This document shows, one piece after another, positions 18,583 through 27,204 of a stretch of 44,272 nt of DNA. A program made the position numbers and the translations under genes. The notes beneath the pieces are model-generated. The model made no database searches. It was given only the letters and a program-made list of their open reading frames with translations, and was not told the DNA's origin. Source of the stretch: Candidatus Anoxychlamydiales bacterium (GTDB lineage: Bacteria > Chlamydiota > Chlamydiia > Chlamydiales > SM23-39). Positions within the stretch are counted from its first letter, which is position 1. Each line of letters starts with the position of its first letter. The stretch spans positions 1 to 44,272 of the forward strand of contig JAAKFI010000009.1 in the NCBI GenBank assembly GCA_011065125.1, read 5' to 3'.

Positions 18583-19003
18583 AACCCATCCCCCCTCTTA
18601 AAGTAGTTGTAAGCATTTCTTTTTCTTCAAAATCTGCTATGTATATAGGCGTTAAAACAATTTGAGCAATCCTCATAAATGGCGTTATTACAAAATCATT
18701 TTCTGAATGATTTATCAAAATAACTTTTATTTCGCCTCTATAATCAGCATCAATAGTACCTGGTGTATTTAAAACAGTAATACCATGTTTATAAGCAAGA
18801 CCACTTCTTGGTCTTATTTGAATTTCTAAACCATTTGGAATTTCAAGACTTATTCCCGTTGGAATTAAAGCTGTTTCATTTTTTTTTAAAACAATGTCAT
18901 TTTCTATATTTGCTTTTAAATCAGCTCCGGATGCATTTAAAGATTCATATTTCGGAATACACTTTAAACTTTTTGCTTTTATAAAAATCTTTTTTCTATT
19001 CAT
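18560..19003 (-). CDS. dut: dUTP pyrophosphatase
   Basis: Hydrolyses dUTP to dUMP, keeping uracil out of DNA. 147 residues from ATG 19003; an upstream in-frame TTG at 19018 would add five residues, but 147 is the normal length. All five trimeric-dUTPase motifs are present: ASGADLKA, RPRSGLAYKHG, NTPGTIDADYRGEI, MRIAQIVL and the C-terminal P-loop-like RGGMGFGHTG. The ATG overlaps the accD stop by 8 bases and the 3' end overlaps ptsN by 23, so three genes are coupled. Motif 5 is encoded across a six-G run (18595-18590), unusual in this AT-rich DNA. Confidence 0.96.
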   Translation of the reverse strand: MNRKKIFIKAKSLKCIPKYESLNASGADLKANIENDIVLKKNETALIPTGISLEIPNGLEIQIRPRSGLAYKHGITVLNTPGTIDADYRGEIKVILINHSENDFVITPFMRIAQIVLTPIYIADFEEKEMLTTTLRGGMGFGHTGKN

Positions 19004-19946
19004 TGTTTTGATTAACAAGTTTAGTTACTTTTTCTTTTTTATTATCTTCAGCAAATCCAAGTAATTGTTTTAATTTCGCTGGAAACCTATCTTCTGATTT
19101 TCTTATATTTTTTGTCAAAAATTTAATAAAAAAAGTAATTTTATTTTTTAAATCTTTTCTATCCACTATTAAATCTATCATCCCATTTTCTTTCACAAAT
19201 TTTGATTTTTGAGCTCCTTCTGGCAATTTTTGTTTAATAGTCTGTTCAACAACCCTCGGTCCTGCAAATGCAACCAAAGCATCTGGTTCTGCAATAATTA
19301 TATCTCCTAAAGATGCGAAAGATGCTGTTACCCCACCAGTTGTTGGGTTTGTTAAAATAGATATATATGGAAGTTTTTTTTCATGTAATTTTGTTAAAGC
19401 AGCTGATGTTTTAGCCATTTGCATTAAAGATAAGATAGACTCCTGCATTCTAGCTCCACCTGAAGCTGAGACAATGACTAAAGGAAGATTAGAGTCGCAA
19501 GCCTGTTCAATAATAGAAGTAATTCTCTCACCAACTACAGACCCCATAGAACCGCCCATAAAAGAAAAGTCTAAAATAGCTATAGCAGTTTCGACATCAT
19601 TAATTTTACAAAGTCCTACTTTCACAGCTTCTGTACTTTGGGATTTTTCTTTTGCAATATTTAATCTATCTACATAACTTTTAGTATCAACGAACTGTAA
19701 AGAATCAATAGGGTGAATATTGTCAAATAATTCTTTGAAAGAATCTTCGTCACATAAAAGCTCAATTCTTTGTTTTAAACTTAATCTATAATGATAATTA
19801 CATTTACCACAGCAATTCAAATTTTCTTTTAACTCATCTGCATGGATAAGCTCATTACAGTTTAAACATTTGATCCAGCCGCTATAACCGTCTTTCTTCT
19901 TATTTTCTACTTTAATTTTGGGTTTACTCCTGGAAAATAGGCCCAT
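18996..19946 (-). CDS. accD: Acetyl-CoA carboxylase carboxyltransferase subunit beta
   Basis: 316 residues. Beta subunit of the carboxyltransferase that makes malonyl-CoA for fatty acid synthesis; needs AccA, which is not in the window. An N-terminal zinc ribbon (C27-x2-C30-x15-C46-x2-C49) precedes a crotonase-fold domain with GGSMGSVVGE, the oxyanion-hole region SGGARMQE and TTGGVTASFASLGD. AAAGGT lies upstream of the ATG. The start is well placed: MGLFSRSKPKI resembles the usual AccD opening. First gene of an overlapping accD-dut-ptsN series and just downstream of sod, the chlamydial order. Confidence 0.97.
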   Translation of the reverse strand: MGLFSRSKPKIKVENKKKDGYSGWIKCLNCNELIHADELKENLNCCGKCNYHYRLSLKQRIELLCDEDSFKELFDNIHPIDSLQFVDTKSYVDRLNIAKEKSQSTEAVKVGLCKINDVETAIAILDFSFMGGSMGSVVGERITSIIEQACDSNLPLVIVSASGGARMQESILSLMQMAKTSAALTKLHEKKLPYISILTNPTTGGVTASFASLGDIIIAEPDALVAFAGPRVVEQTIKQKLPEGAQKSKFVKENGMIDLIVDRKDLKNKITFFIKFLTKNIRKSEDRFPAKLKQLLGFAEDNKKEKVTKLVNQNNE

Positions 19947-20091
19947 TATTTATACCTTTTTTCTATTAATTTTTCCTATTTTACCTCAATTTAGCAATTC
20001 AAACAAGATAATATAATTTTTATTTACATAAATAAATAAACTTAAATATTTTAATTAAAAATAGTAATAATAAAATTTTTATTATTATATT

Positions 20092-20709
20092 TTAAGTAGT
20101 TGCTTTTTTATATTTATTTTCAATTTCTTTCCAGTTTAAAATCCCCCAAAAACCTTTAATAAAACTAAGTCTATTGTTCTTATACTTAAGGTAATAAGCA
20201 TGTTCCCAAACATCTACACAAAAAATAGGAATTATTTCAATAGCGCTTAAAAGATTGTGATTAGAACATGTATGCACTATTAAGTGCTTTGATTTTCTAT
20301 TATATCCAAGCCAGCCCCAACCTGACCCTTGTACTACTGCTGATTTTGAATTAAACTCTTCTTGTAAATTTTCAAAAGATCCAAAATCTTTTTCAATAGC
20401 TTTATAAATGGAGCTGTTTTTATCAACTTCTCCACCACCTTTATTTTGTGGAGCTAATATTTCCCAATAAATACTATGACTGATATGTCCACCACCATTA
20501 AACTTAATAGCGCTTTGAAGTTTAACCATAGTTTCAGCATCTTTTTTTACTTCCGCTTCATGATATTTTTCTAAAGTTTCGTTTAATTTTGTAACATATG
20601 CCCTGTGGTGTTTATCATGATGAATTTCCATCATTTCCGCTGTTAAAATAGGTTCTAAGTCACCATAAGCATACGGTAAATCTGGTAATTGATATGTTGT
20701 TTGATTCAT
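20092..20709 (-). CDS. sodA: Superoxide dismutase, Mn/Fe family
   Basis: 205 residues. Converts superoxide to peroxide and oxygen. Metal ligands are His30 (MEIHHDKHH), His78 (GGHISHSIYW), Asp166 and His170 (DVWEHAYY). GGG before the second ligand favours the Mn subgroup, but the position that is Gln in MnSOD (the NQD motif) is His151 in SNHN. His there occurs in some actinobacterial and archaeal Fe or cambialistic enzymes, so metal choice is open. GAAGG lies 9 bases before the ATG. It occupies the C. trachomatis sodM position upstream of accD. Presence of SOD shows at least some oxygen exposure. Confidence 0.95.
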   Translation of the reverse strand: MNQTTYQLPDLPYAYGDLEPILTAEMMEIHHDKHHRAYVTKLNETLEKYHEAEVKKDAETMVKLQSAIKFNGGGHISHSIYWEILAPQNKGGGEVDKNSSIYKAIEKDFGSFENLQEEFNSKSAVVQGSGWGWLGYNRKSKHLIVHTCSNHNLLSAIEIIPIFCVDVWEHAYYLKYKNNRLSFIKGFWGILNWKEIENKYKKATT

Positions 20710-20802
20710 AATTATCTGCCTTCTAATTTAAATTTCAATTTATTAGCAAAACATACTTTTATTTTTTTTAGCAAGGTTATTTAAAACTATTTGAGAGCAA
20801 AA

Positions 20803-21381
20803 TTATAAATAAAGAATACTAGAAGCTACAATAGATATTAAAGAAACTGTTATAATATATCCAAGTGAATAACTAATCACAATTACCAATCTTTCTTTAT
20901 GAAGTTTTTCTGATAATCCTACCGCAGAAATTGATGCTTCGGCTCCAACCTCCATACCTAAAAGTAAAGCTCCTAAAGCAGCTATAGAAAATAAAGCAAC
21001 TCCAATTACACCTGTTACTTTGGCAACAAATATTCCTGATAAAACAACTACTCCTGCAGAGAAAACAGATGATGAGCGTTTAAATAAAGTTAAATGATTG
21101 GCAAAAAAGTTTAAAATTTTAAAACCTACTAATTGAATTCTTGAAAATAAATCCAGTTTATTAATTTTAGTTTTACAATTTGGACATGAAAAATAATTTT
21201 CTTCTTTATTTTCACGAAATGCAATTTTCTCTAAACATTTTTTATGAAAAATAGAATTTTCATTTTTTTTAGTTTTGCAACAATTTGTTTGAAGTAAAGA
21301 TTGATAATCATCTTTTTTCTGTAAACATACACCACATGTTCCTTGATATGTTTTACCTTCATATTTTTTTACAATACTCAT
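20803..21381 (-). CDS. RING-type zinc-finger membrane protein, putative effector
   Basis: 192 residues in two parts. Residues 16-69 hold C16-x2-C19, C34-C35, H46-x2-C49 and C66-x2-C69, the C4HC3-like order of a RING-CH or RING variant finger, though C34 and C35 are adjacent rather than spaced. Residues about 105-142 form two hydrophobic helices with a short turn, and 164-191 a third. The close hydrophobic pair recalls chlamydial inclusion-membrane (Inc) proteins. There is no cleavable signal peptide. RING fingers are mainly eukaryotic and bind E2 ubiquitin enzymes, so a secreted membrane effector that recruits host ubiquitin machinery is the leading idea (inference). GGAG precedes the ATG. 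It sits between sod and rnc, where Chlamydia has other genes. Confidence 0.6.
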   Translation of the reverse strand: MSIVKKYEGKTYQGTCGVCLQKKDDYQSLLQTNCCKTKKNENSIFHKKCLEKIAFRENKEENYFSCPNCKTKINKLDLFSRIQLVGFKILNFFANHLTLFKRSSSVFSAGVVVLSGIFVAKVTGVIGVALFSIAALGALLLGMEVGAEASISAVGLSEKLHKERLVIVISYSLGYIITVSLISIVASSILYL

Positions 21382-21418
21382 ACATTACTCCATTTATCTT
21401 AAAAAAAATTAAATATGA

Positions 21419-21447
21419 AATATATTATTAATAATTATTAATGTCTA
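21419..21447 (-). promoter_or_regulatory. Promoter candidate for the RING-finger gene
   Basis: Minus strand: TAGACA (21447-21442), 17-base spacer, TATATT (21424-21419). The -35 overlaps the rnc stop codon, so the RING gene could be expressed separately from rnc. Confidence 0.4.
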
Positions 21448-22143
21448 TTTTAAATTACTCAAAGCATCATTAGCAGCATTTTGTTCTGCTGTTTTTTTAC
21501 AAGAACCACTGCCTTTACCTAAAGGTTCATTATTAACATAAACTTGAACAAAAAATATTTTTTCATGTTCAGGACCTTCAGCATTAATTAATTTATATTC
21601 TGGAATAGTATTATATTTTTTTTGGGCATATTCTTGAAGAGTGCTTTTATTATCCATTTTTGGATTTTTTAAAATATCCAAAAACATATCTTCAAAATGA
21701 TTTAATAAAAATAGTTTTGTTTTTTCATATCCACTATCAACATATATAGCACCTATCAAAGCTTCGAGGGCGTTTGCTGAAATAGAGCTTTTTCTTTTAG
21801 CTTTTATTTCCCCTTTTGAAAGCAAAATATAATCATTTAAATTTAGTTTTTCAAAGTATATTTCACATTGAGTTGCGTTCACAATTAAAGATCTAATATG
21901 TGATAATTTACCTTCATCTGAAGAAGGTAATTTATTAAATAAAAAATCAGATATTATTAAAGAAAGCACACTATCTCCTAAAAACTCTAATCTTTCATTA
22001 TCTTTTATTTTAATATCTTTATTTTCATTTAAATAAGATTTATGGATAAATGCTTCAATAAGCAAATCTTTATTTTTAAAAAAATAATTTATCTTATTTT
22101 GAATCTCATCAATATTTTTTTTTAATTTATTAAAATCAAACAT
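21445..22143 (-). CDS. rnc: Ribonuclease III
   Basis: 232 residues. Cleaves double-stranded RNA in rRNA maturation and mRNA control. The signature ERLEFLGDSVLSLI is near residues 47-60, and the second acidic site is in NALEALIGAIYVDSGYE (about 123-139). A C-terminal double-stranded-RNA-binding domain (about 157-230) ends in GSGSCKKTAEQNAANDAL. Full length, start well supported by MFDFNKLKKNIDEIQNKINY leading straight into the domain. Divergent from dapL, with 67 bases between. Confidence 0.97.
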   Translation of the reverse strand: MFDFNKLKKNIDEIQNKINYFFKNKDLLIEAFIHKSYLNENKDIKIKDNERLEFLGDSVLSLIISDFLFNKLPSSDEGKLSHIRSLIVNATQCEIYFEKLNLNDYILLSKGEIKAKRKSSISANALEALIGAIYVDSGYEKTKLFLLNHFEDMFLDILKNPKMDNKSTLQEYAQKKYNTIPEYKLINAEGPEHEKIFFVQVYVNNEPLGKGSGSCKKTAEQNAANDALSNLK

Positions 22144-22210
22144 ATTAAATCTTCTATTGTTATTTTTTAAATTTTTTAGTATTTTAATATATATTTAATA
22201 TAGATATTTT

Positions 22211-23380
22211 ATGCCAACTTTAAATGATAATCTACTAAAATTAGAAAACAATTATTTTTTTTATCAAATAGAACAAACCCTCAAAGATTTTAAAATAAAA
22301 AATCCAAATGTTGAAATTTTGAATTTAGGAATTGGAGATACTACCCTTCCAATTGCTAAAAGTATTTATTTAGCTATTAAAGAAGCTGCTTTTGAATTAA
22401 GTGATCCAAATTCAATAAGGGGCTATGGACCTTCAACTGGTTATGATTTTTTGAAAGAAAAAATCATTGATAATGATTATAAGAATTTAGATATAAAAAA
22501 AGATGAAGTCTTCATATCTCATGGAATTAAATATTCTATTTCAAATATTATTGATCTTTTTTCTTCTAATAATACTGTAGCGATATGCGATCCTAGTTAC
22601 CCTGTTTATGTTGATTCAAATAAAATGGCTAAAAGAAAAATTATTTATATGCCTGTTTTAGAAAAAAACAATTTTCAACCTCAAATCCCAACCGAAAAAA
22701 GTGATATAATTTATTTATGTTCCCCTAATAATCCAACTGGAGTTGCATTAAATTATGAAACTTTAAAAAGCTTTATAGATTATGCTAAAAAAAATAAGTC
22801 TTTAATTTTATTTGATGGAGCTTATTTTTCATTTATAAAAGATAAAAACATCCCAAAATCTATCTATGAAATCCCAAACGCTAAAGACGTAGCTGTTGAA
22901 ATGAGAAGTTTTTCAAAAAATGCTGGCTTTACCTCTCTTAGATTATCTTATATGGTAATCCCTAACAATATTAAAATTGAAGATACTTGTTTAAATGATC
23001 TTTGGTTAAAATATATAAATGTAAAATTTGGTAATTTATCTTATATTATTCAAAAAGGTGCAGAAGCTATATACCAAGACAGTGGCAAAAAAGAAATTAA
23101 AGAAACTATTGATACATATATGGCAAACACCCATTTAATAAAAAAAGGATTAGAAAATTTAGGATATAAAGTTTTTGGTGGCATAAATAGCCCGTATGTA
23201 TGGGTTAAAACAAAAGGCTTATCCTCCTTCGATACTTTTACTTTTTTATTAAACAAAGCTCATATAGCAACTCTTCCCGGCAGTGGTTTTGGCAGTGTTG
23301 GTGAAGGATTTATTAGATTTTCCGGATTTGCAAAAAAAGATACTATTTTAAAAGCCTTAAACAACTTAAAAAAATTATGA
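22211..23380 (+). CDS. dapL: LL-diaminopimelate aminotransferase
   Basis: 389 residues. PLP enzyme that makes LL-diaminopimelate from tetrahydrodipicolinate in one step; the DapL route is used by chlamydiae and plants for lysine and peptidoglycan precursors. The PLP lysine is Lys236 in RSFSKNAGFTSLR. Other class I/II aminotransferase marks are NLGIGDTTLP (38-47), GYGPSTGY (71-78) and CSPNNPTG (170-177). There is no clear ribosome binding site before the ATG. Its final ATGA overlaps the start of the next gene by 4 bases. It matches CT390, which is followed there too by a gene of the PhyH-like type. Confidence 0.95.
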   Translation: MPTLNDNLLKLENNYFFYQIEQTLKDFKIKNPNVEILNLGIGDTTLPIAKSIYLAIKEAAFELSDPNSIRGYGPSTGYDFLKEKIIDNDYKNLDIKKDEVFISHGIKYSISNIIDLFSSNNTVAICDPSYPVYVDSNKMAKRKIIYMPVLEKNNFQPQIPTEKSDIIYLCSPNNPTGVALNYETLKSFIDYAKKNKSLILFDGAYFSFIKDKNIPKSIYEIPNAKDVAVEMRSFSKNAGFTSLRLSYMVIPNNIKIEDTCLNDLWLKYINVKFGNLSYIIQKGAEAIYQDSGKKEIKETIDTYMANTHLIKKGLENLGYKVFGGINSPYVWVKTKGLSSFDTFTFLLNKAHIATLPGSGFGSVGEGFIRFSGFAKKDTILKALNNLKKL

Positions 23381-24036
23381 AATTTTTAATAAAAGATAAA
23401 CAGATAAAGTTTTTTAAAGATAATGGCTTTATAGAATTTAGTGACTTTTTTTTAAATGATGAGAGAAATAATTTATTTGAAGAAATAAAACAAACTATTT
23501 CTAAAAAATTAAATACCAATATTAACAATGCTGATTCTCTAGATATTTATAAAAACTCTAGAGACCTATTTAGATCTTCTAAATTCATCAAATCCTTTGA
23601 TTTAAGTAGGAACTTATCACAAATAAGCTATGCCTTAAGCAATCTAAATTCTCTTCAGTTAGCTTTTGATCAATCCTTAATTGGCAATGTCAAATCTTTT
23701 TTTAAAGATTCTTGTTCAATTAATGATTTATTTTGTTTCAAAGGTCTTGAAATTATTATTTTAATAAAATTAGATGATAGTGATTTTGAAATAAAAGATG
23801 ACCTTTTATCAATAAAGCCAAACAATATAATTTTTTTAAATCCTAATAAAATAATTAATTTCAAACCATATTTTGATTATTTTTTGAATTTTTTTTTAAT
23901 AGGTTATGCCAGATCAAACAACCTAATGTATATCGAAAATAAAAACGATATTAATTTACATTTAATAAAAAAAATGGGTTATGGTTTTGGGGATAATTTA
24001 AAAAACAATAATTTTCCAATAATCGCTTCTAGTTAA
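23377..24036 (+). CDS. PhyH-like (phytanoyl-CoA dioxygenase-fold) protein, probably non-catalytic
   Basis: 219 residues. The opening IKFFKDNGFIEFSDFFLNDE is the typical start of PhyH-type Fe(II)/2-oxoglutarate oxygenases. The iron-binding H-x-D...H triad is not visible; only one histidine occurs (NLHLIKK near residue 192). It is therefore likely a structural homologue without oxygenase activity, as in the chlamydia-specific family beside dapL (CT391, a DUF5070-type protein as I recall). ATGA overlap with dapL means tight coupling of synthesis. Function unknown. Confidence 0.6.
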   Translation: MKFLIKDKQIKFFKDNGFIEFSDFFLNDERNNLFEEIKQTISKKLNTNINNADSLDIYKNSRDLFRSSKFIKSFDLSRNLSQISYALSNLNSLQLAFDQSLIGNVKSFFKDSCSINDLFCFKGLEIIILIKLDDSDFEIKDDLLSIKPNNIIFLNPNKIINFKPYFDYFLNFFLIGYARSNNLMYIENKNDINLHLIKKMGYGFGDNLKNNNFPIIASS

Positions 24037-24126
24037 ACTTTTGAAATTTAATTATTTAAACAAAAACTTTTTTTTATTGTAATTTTCGGTGTACAATATA
24101 TGTAATCTTTTTGTATTTCTAAAAAT

Positions 24127-25287
24127 ATGAGTTTTATGGAAAAAAAGTTAAATATCAAAGCTTTTTTAGTGCCTCTTATATGCGTTGCATTAATAGTAAT
24201 AAGTAATAGCCCTATTTTAACGTATATTAGTATAAAGCTAAAAGCTGATGGCATCCCTAAGTCTATTATAGGCCTAAATCATTCATTTTTTTATGGTGGT
24301 TTTGTAATTGGCTCTTTTATAGCAGAAAAATTTATAAAAAAACTTGGTTTTTCCAAAACTTTTACAATATTTACTTTGGGGTATTTATTTTCAATTATAG
24401 TTCAATCTTTATACATAAACGTATACTTTTGGTTTCCAGTTAGATTAGTTAGCGGTTTATGCATTGGATTGCTATATATTGTAATTGAAAGCTGGCTTGT
24501 TATAGATTCAACATCTTTAACAAGAGGTAGAATTTTATCTGTTTACATGTTAGTATTTTATGCTTCCCAATCTTTTTCACAAGTATTAATTAAATTTGTT
24601 AATATACATAATCTATCTCCTTTTTATTTATTTGGCAGTATTGGAGTACTTGCTTTAGTTCCAATAATTGTTTTAAAAAAACCAAAAAAAATGATGAGTG
24701 AAGAATTAGAGCATAATTTTAAACTAAAAAATTTAATTATATCGGCTCCATTTGCATCAATTAGTGCTTTTATAGCTGGATTGATACTTAGTTCAATTTA
24801 TAGTTTTACCCCGATATATGCTTCTGATAACCACTTAATTCCCCATTATTTAACAGCTGCAACTATTGCTGGAGGATTTGTTTTTCAATGGCCTATTGGA
24901 TTACTATCAGATAAAATTAATAGGAAAAGAGTACTTAGAATTACTGCATTATTATTATTATTTCCATCTTTAATAATGTTTTTACTTCCATATAATAAAA
25001 TATTTATTTACTCCCTATCTTTTCTTATAGGCGGACTTGGATTTACAATATATCCCCTTTGCATCACGAATGCATGTGACAAAGTAAGTCCTCAAAACAT
25101 CCCGTTTGCACTAGGTACTTTAGCTTTTCTTTACGGAATTGGAGCGATGTTAGGTCCTACAATAAGCGCCATATTTATGAAACACTCCTCAAGTGGAATG
25201 TATTTATTTCTTGCGTTTTGCGCCTTTTTTATTTTTTTGTTTGGATTTGTTTTTAAAAAAGATAAATGTAATTTTAATCAAAATTAA
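24127..25287 (+). CDS. MFS transporter, YcaD-like
   Basis: 386 residues, about 12 membrane helices. The segments VRLVSGLCIGLLYIVIESWL (about 101-120) and TRGRILSVYMLVFY (about 128-141) align by eye with E. coli YcaD, where RFVAGIG...VVVESAL and RGRLLAAYM occur. The MFS loop motif between helices 8 and 9 reads LLSDKINRKRVLR. The substrate of this subgroup is not established. The start could be ATG 24127 or ATG 24136; neither has a strong binding site. It precedes speE by 71 bases on the same strand. Confidence 0.85.
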   Translation: MSFMEKKLNIKAFLVPLICVALIVISNSPILTYISIKLKADGIPKSIIGLNHSFFYGGFVIGSFIAEKFIKKLGFSKTFTIFTLGYLFSIIVQSLYINVYFWFPVRLVSGLCIGLLYIVIESWLVIDSTSLTRGRILSVYMLVFYASQSFSQVLIKFVNIHNLSPFYLFGSIGVLALVPIIVLKKPKKMMSEELEHNFKLKNLIISAPFASISAFIAGLILSSIYSFTPIYASDNHLIPHYLTAATIAGGFVFQWPIGLLSDKINRKRVLRITALLLLFPSLIMFLLPYNKIFIYSLSFLIGGLGFTIYPLCITNACDKVSPQNIPFALGTLAFLYGIGAMLGPTISAIFMKHSSSGMYLFLAFCAFFIFLFGFVFKKDKCNFNQN

Positions 25288-25358
25288 TTTTATTTAAAAC
25301 TTTTCTAAAAATTACTTCATAAATATACTTTTTTTTAAAAATTTTATAAGGAGCTCTC

Positions 25359-26237
25359 ATGACTATGTTCAATCAAAAGAAAGAAAGTGAAATTGAATTA
25401 TTTAAAGAAACTTTATACGATGAAACCTGGCAACAAGTAATGAAAAAAGAAAGAGTTTTATTTTCACAAAAATCTAAATATCAACAAATTGAAATTTTTG
25501 AAAATCTCTTTTTTAAAAAGGTATTAGTTTTAGACAACATCGTTCAAACAACAGAAAAAGACGAATTTATATATCATGAAATGTTAACTCATATGCCTAT
25601 ATTTGCACATGGTAGTGTTAATAGCGTATTGATAATTGGTGGTGGTGATGGAGGTATATTAAGAGAAGTATTAAGGCATAAATACATAAAAAAAGTAGTT
25701 ATGGTAGAGATAGACTCTCTTGTAATTGATAAATGCAAAGAATTCATGCCTAGTTTATCAAATGGAGCTTTTGATAATCCAAGATCAAATGTAATCGTTC
25801 AAAATGCAATTGAATATATTAAGTCCACAAATGAAAAATTTGATTTAGTAATTTGTGATTCTACAGATCCAGTAGGACCTGGACTTGTTTTATTTTTAGA
25901 AGAGTTTTATAAAAATTGCAAAAGAGTATTAAATCCAGCAGGGATATTAGTAACTCAAAATGGAGTTCCTCTCTTTCAAAAAGATGAACTTAAAATAACT
26001 TATCAAAACAGAAAAAAAATATTTACTGAAAACTCTTATTATTTTGCACCAGTTCCGTCTTACATTGGTGGATTTATGGCCTTTGGATGGGCAAGCGACA
26101 AAAAGTATGAAGACATCCCGATTAACGTTATATTAACTAGATTTGACGCTTTAAGACTTAAAATGAAATATTATAACCCATATATACATAAAGCTAGTTT
26201 TGCTATGCCCGAATATATCAAAGAAATGCTAATATGA
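25359..26237 (+). CDS. speE: Spermidine synthase (putrescine aminopropyltransferase)
   Basis: 292 residues. Transfers an aminopropyl group from decarboxylated S-adenosylmethionine to putrescine. The SAM-binding GGGDGG (about residues 97-102), VMVEID (about 115-120) and the catalytic CDSTDPVGPG (about 168-177) are intact. AAGGAG lies 7 bases before the ATG. No speD or ornithine/arginine decarboxylase gene is in the window, so the rest of the polyamine route must be elsewhere or substrates come from the host. Ornithine from the arginine deiminase pathway could feed it (inference). The last 9 bases overlap the converging helical-protein gene. Confidence 0.93.
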   Translation: MTMFNQKKESEIELFKETLYDETWQQVMKKERVLFSQKSKYQQIEIFENLFFKKVLVLDNIVQTTEKDEFIYHEMLTHMPIFAHGSVNSVLIIGGGDGGILREVLRHKYIKKVVMVEIDSLVIDKCKEFMPSLSNGAFDNPRSNVIVQNAIEYIKSTNEKFDLVICDSTDPVGPGLVLFLEEFYKNCKRVLNPAGILVTQNGVPLFQKDELKITYQNRKKIFTENSYYFAPVPSYIGGFMAFGWASDKKYEDIPINVILTRFDALRLKMKYYNPYIHKASFAMPEYIKEMLI

Positions 26238-27023
26238 GTTATTTATCTCATTTGCTATATACATCATTATAGCTTTTGAGATAATTTCATTTTTATTACT
26301 TTTCAAATTTTTAATATTTTTATTAGCTATTTGAAAAACATTTTGTTCTATTTTTTTTTGGATATTTTGATTTAGGTTATTAAATATAAAATCAATATTA
26401 CTATTCGATACATACATAAAATTTTTAGCTATTTCTATTAATTTATTGAATTCTTCCAACTTTTTTTTAATAACTTTTTGCTTATCTTTATTTTTTTTGG
26501 TCTCTAAAATTGCTCTATGAGAAAAAGAGTCTTTATTTTCATCCAACTCTTCTACAATTGGAAATTCCACTCTAAAGTGAATATCATCAAGTTTATTTTT
26601 AGCTCTTAAAAACATTGTATCAATATATTTTTGATTAAAAGCTCTAATATGTAATAAATCATCATATTTTTGATCTAATATATCTAAACACTTTTCAATA
26701 TTTTCATAACTTAAATGCTCAAAACTTATGGTTAATATATCAATTGCAAGTAACAGTTTATGTATTTCTTCTAATAAAATTTCATCATCAATAATTCTTA
26801 TATTTTCTAACTCTTCTATTTTTTCATATGTTTGTAAAATTTGTTTATTAATTTTTTCATTTACAACAGATTTTTTAATTTTATTTGAAACAAACCTTAT
26901 TTGATTAAGCTCATCTTGAATATTTATAATTTGATGCGAATTTAAAAGATATTTACTATCTAAAAAATTATTAATATCATTTAAAAAATAAAATGCATTA
27001 TTTATATTATTTAAATAATTCAT
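26229..27023 (-). CDS. Uncharacterised all-helical protein
   Basis: 264 residues, not recognised. It is almost wholly alpha-helical with Asn/Lys/Ile/Glu-rich heptad-like stretches (about 40-90 and 170-215) and has no membrane segment, signal peptide or cysteine-rich site. AGAGG lies upstream of the ATG. A consensus-quality promoter precedes it with an unusually long leader of about 85 bases. The gene stands alone between speE and tkt. It could be a secreted effector or a structural protein; nothing in the sequence decides this. Confidence 0.75.
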   Translation of the reverse strand: MNYLNNINNAFYFLNDINNFLDSKYLLNSHQIINIQDELNQIRFVSNKIKKSVVNEKINKQILQTYEKIEELENIRIIDDEILLEEIHKLLLAIDILTISFEHLSYENIEKCLDILDQKYDDLLHIRAFNQKYIDTMFLRAKNKLDDIHFRVEFPIVEELDENKDSFSHRAILETKKNKDKQKVIKKKLEEFNKLIEIAKNFMYVSNSNIDFIFNNLNQNIQKKIEQNVFQIANKNIKNLKSNKNEIISKAIMMYIANEINNSY

Positions 27024-27115
27024 AATACCTCTTTTATTAAAATTATTATTTTTATGAGGAGATGAATATTTAATTCGAGGAATAATTACTTCTATTTACC
27101 ATTTCCCCTGGCTTA

Positions 27116-27144
27116 ATTATAACATAGAATACAAGAAAAGTCAA
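27116..27144 (-). promoter_or_regulatory. Strong promoter for the helical protein
   Basis: Minus strand: TTGACT (27144-27139), 17-base spacer, TATAAT (27121-27116). This is the best sigma-70-type match seen in the window. The leader to the ATG at 27023 is about 85 bases and contains two CCTC-type runs that could pair with the AGAGG site. Confidence 0.7.
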
Positions 27145-27204
27145 AAACAATAATTATAAAAAAGTTGTTAATTGTAATTAAATGTTATTTTTTATAATAA
27201 TTAA

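Noticed and set aside
19004..19018. TTG at 19018 as the dut start
   Set aside because: ATG 19003 gives the normal dUTPase length; the TTG has no binding site.
20065..20087. AT-only inverted repeat after sod
   Set aside because: All A/T pairs in a region that is nearly all A/T; such repeats arise by chance, so not called a terminator.
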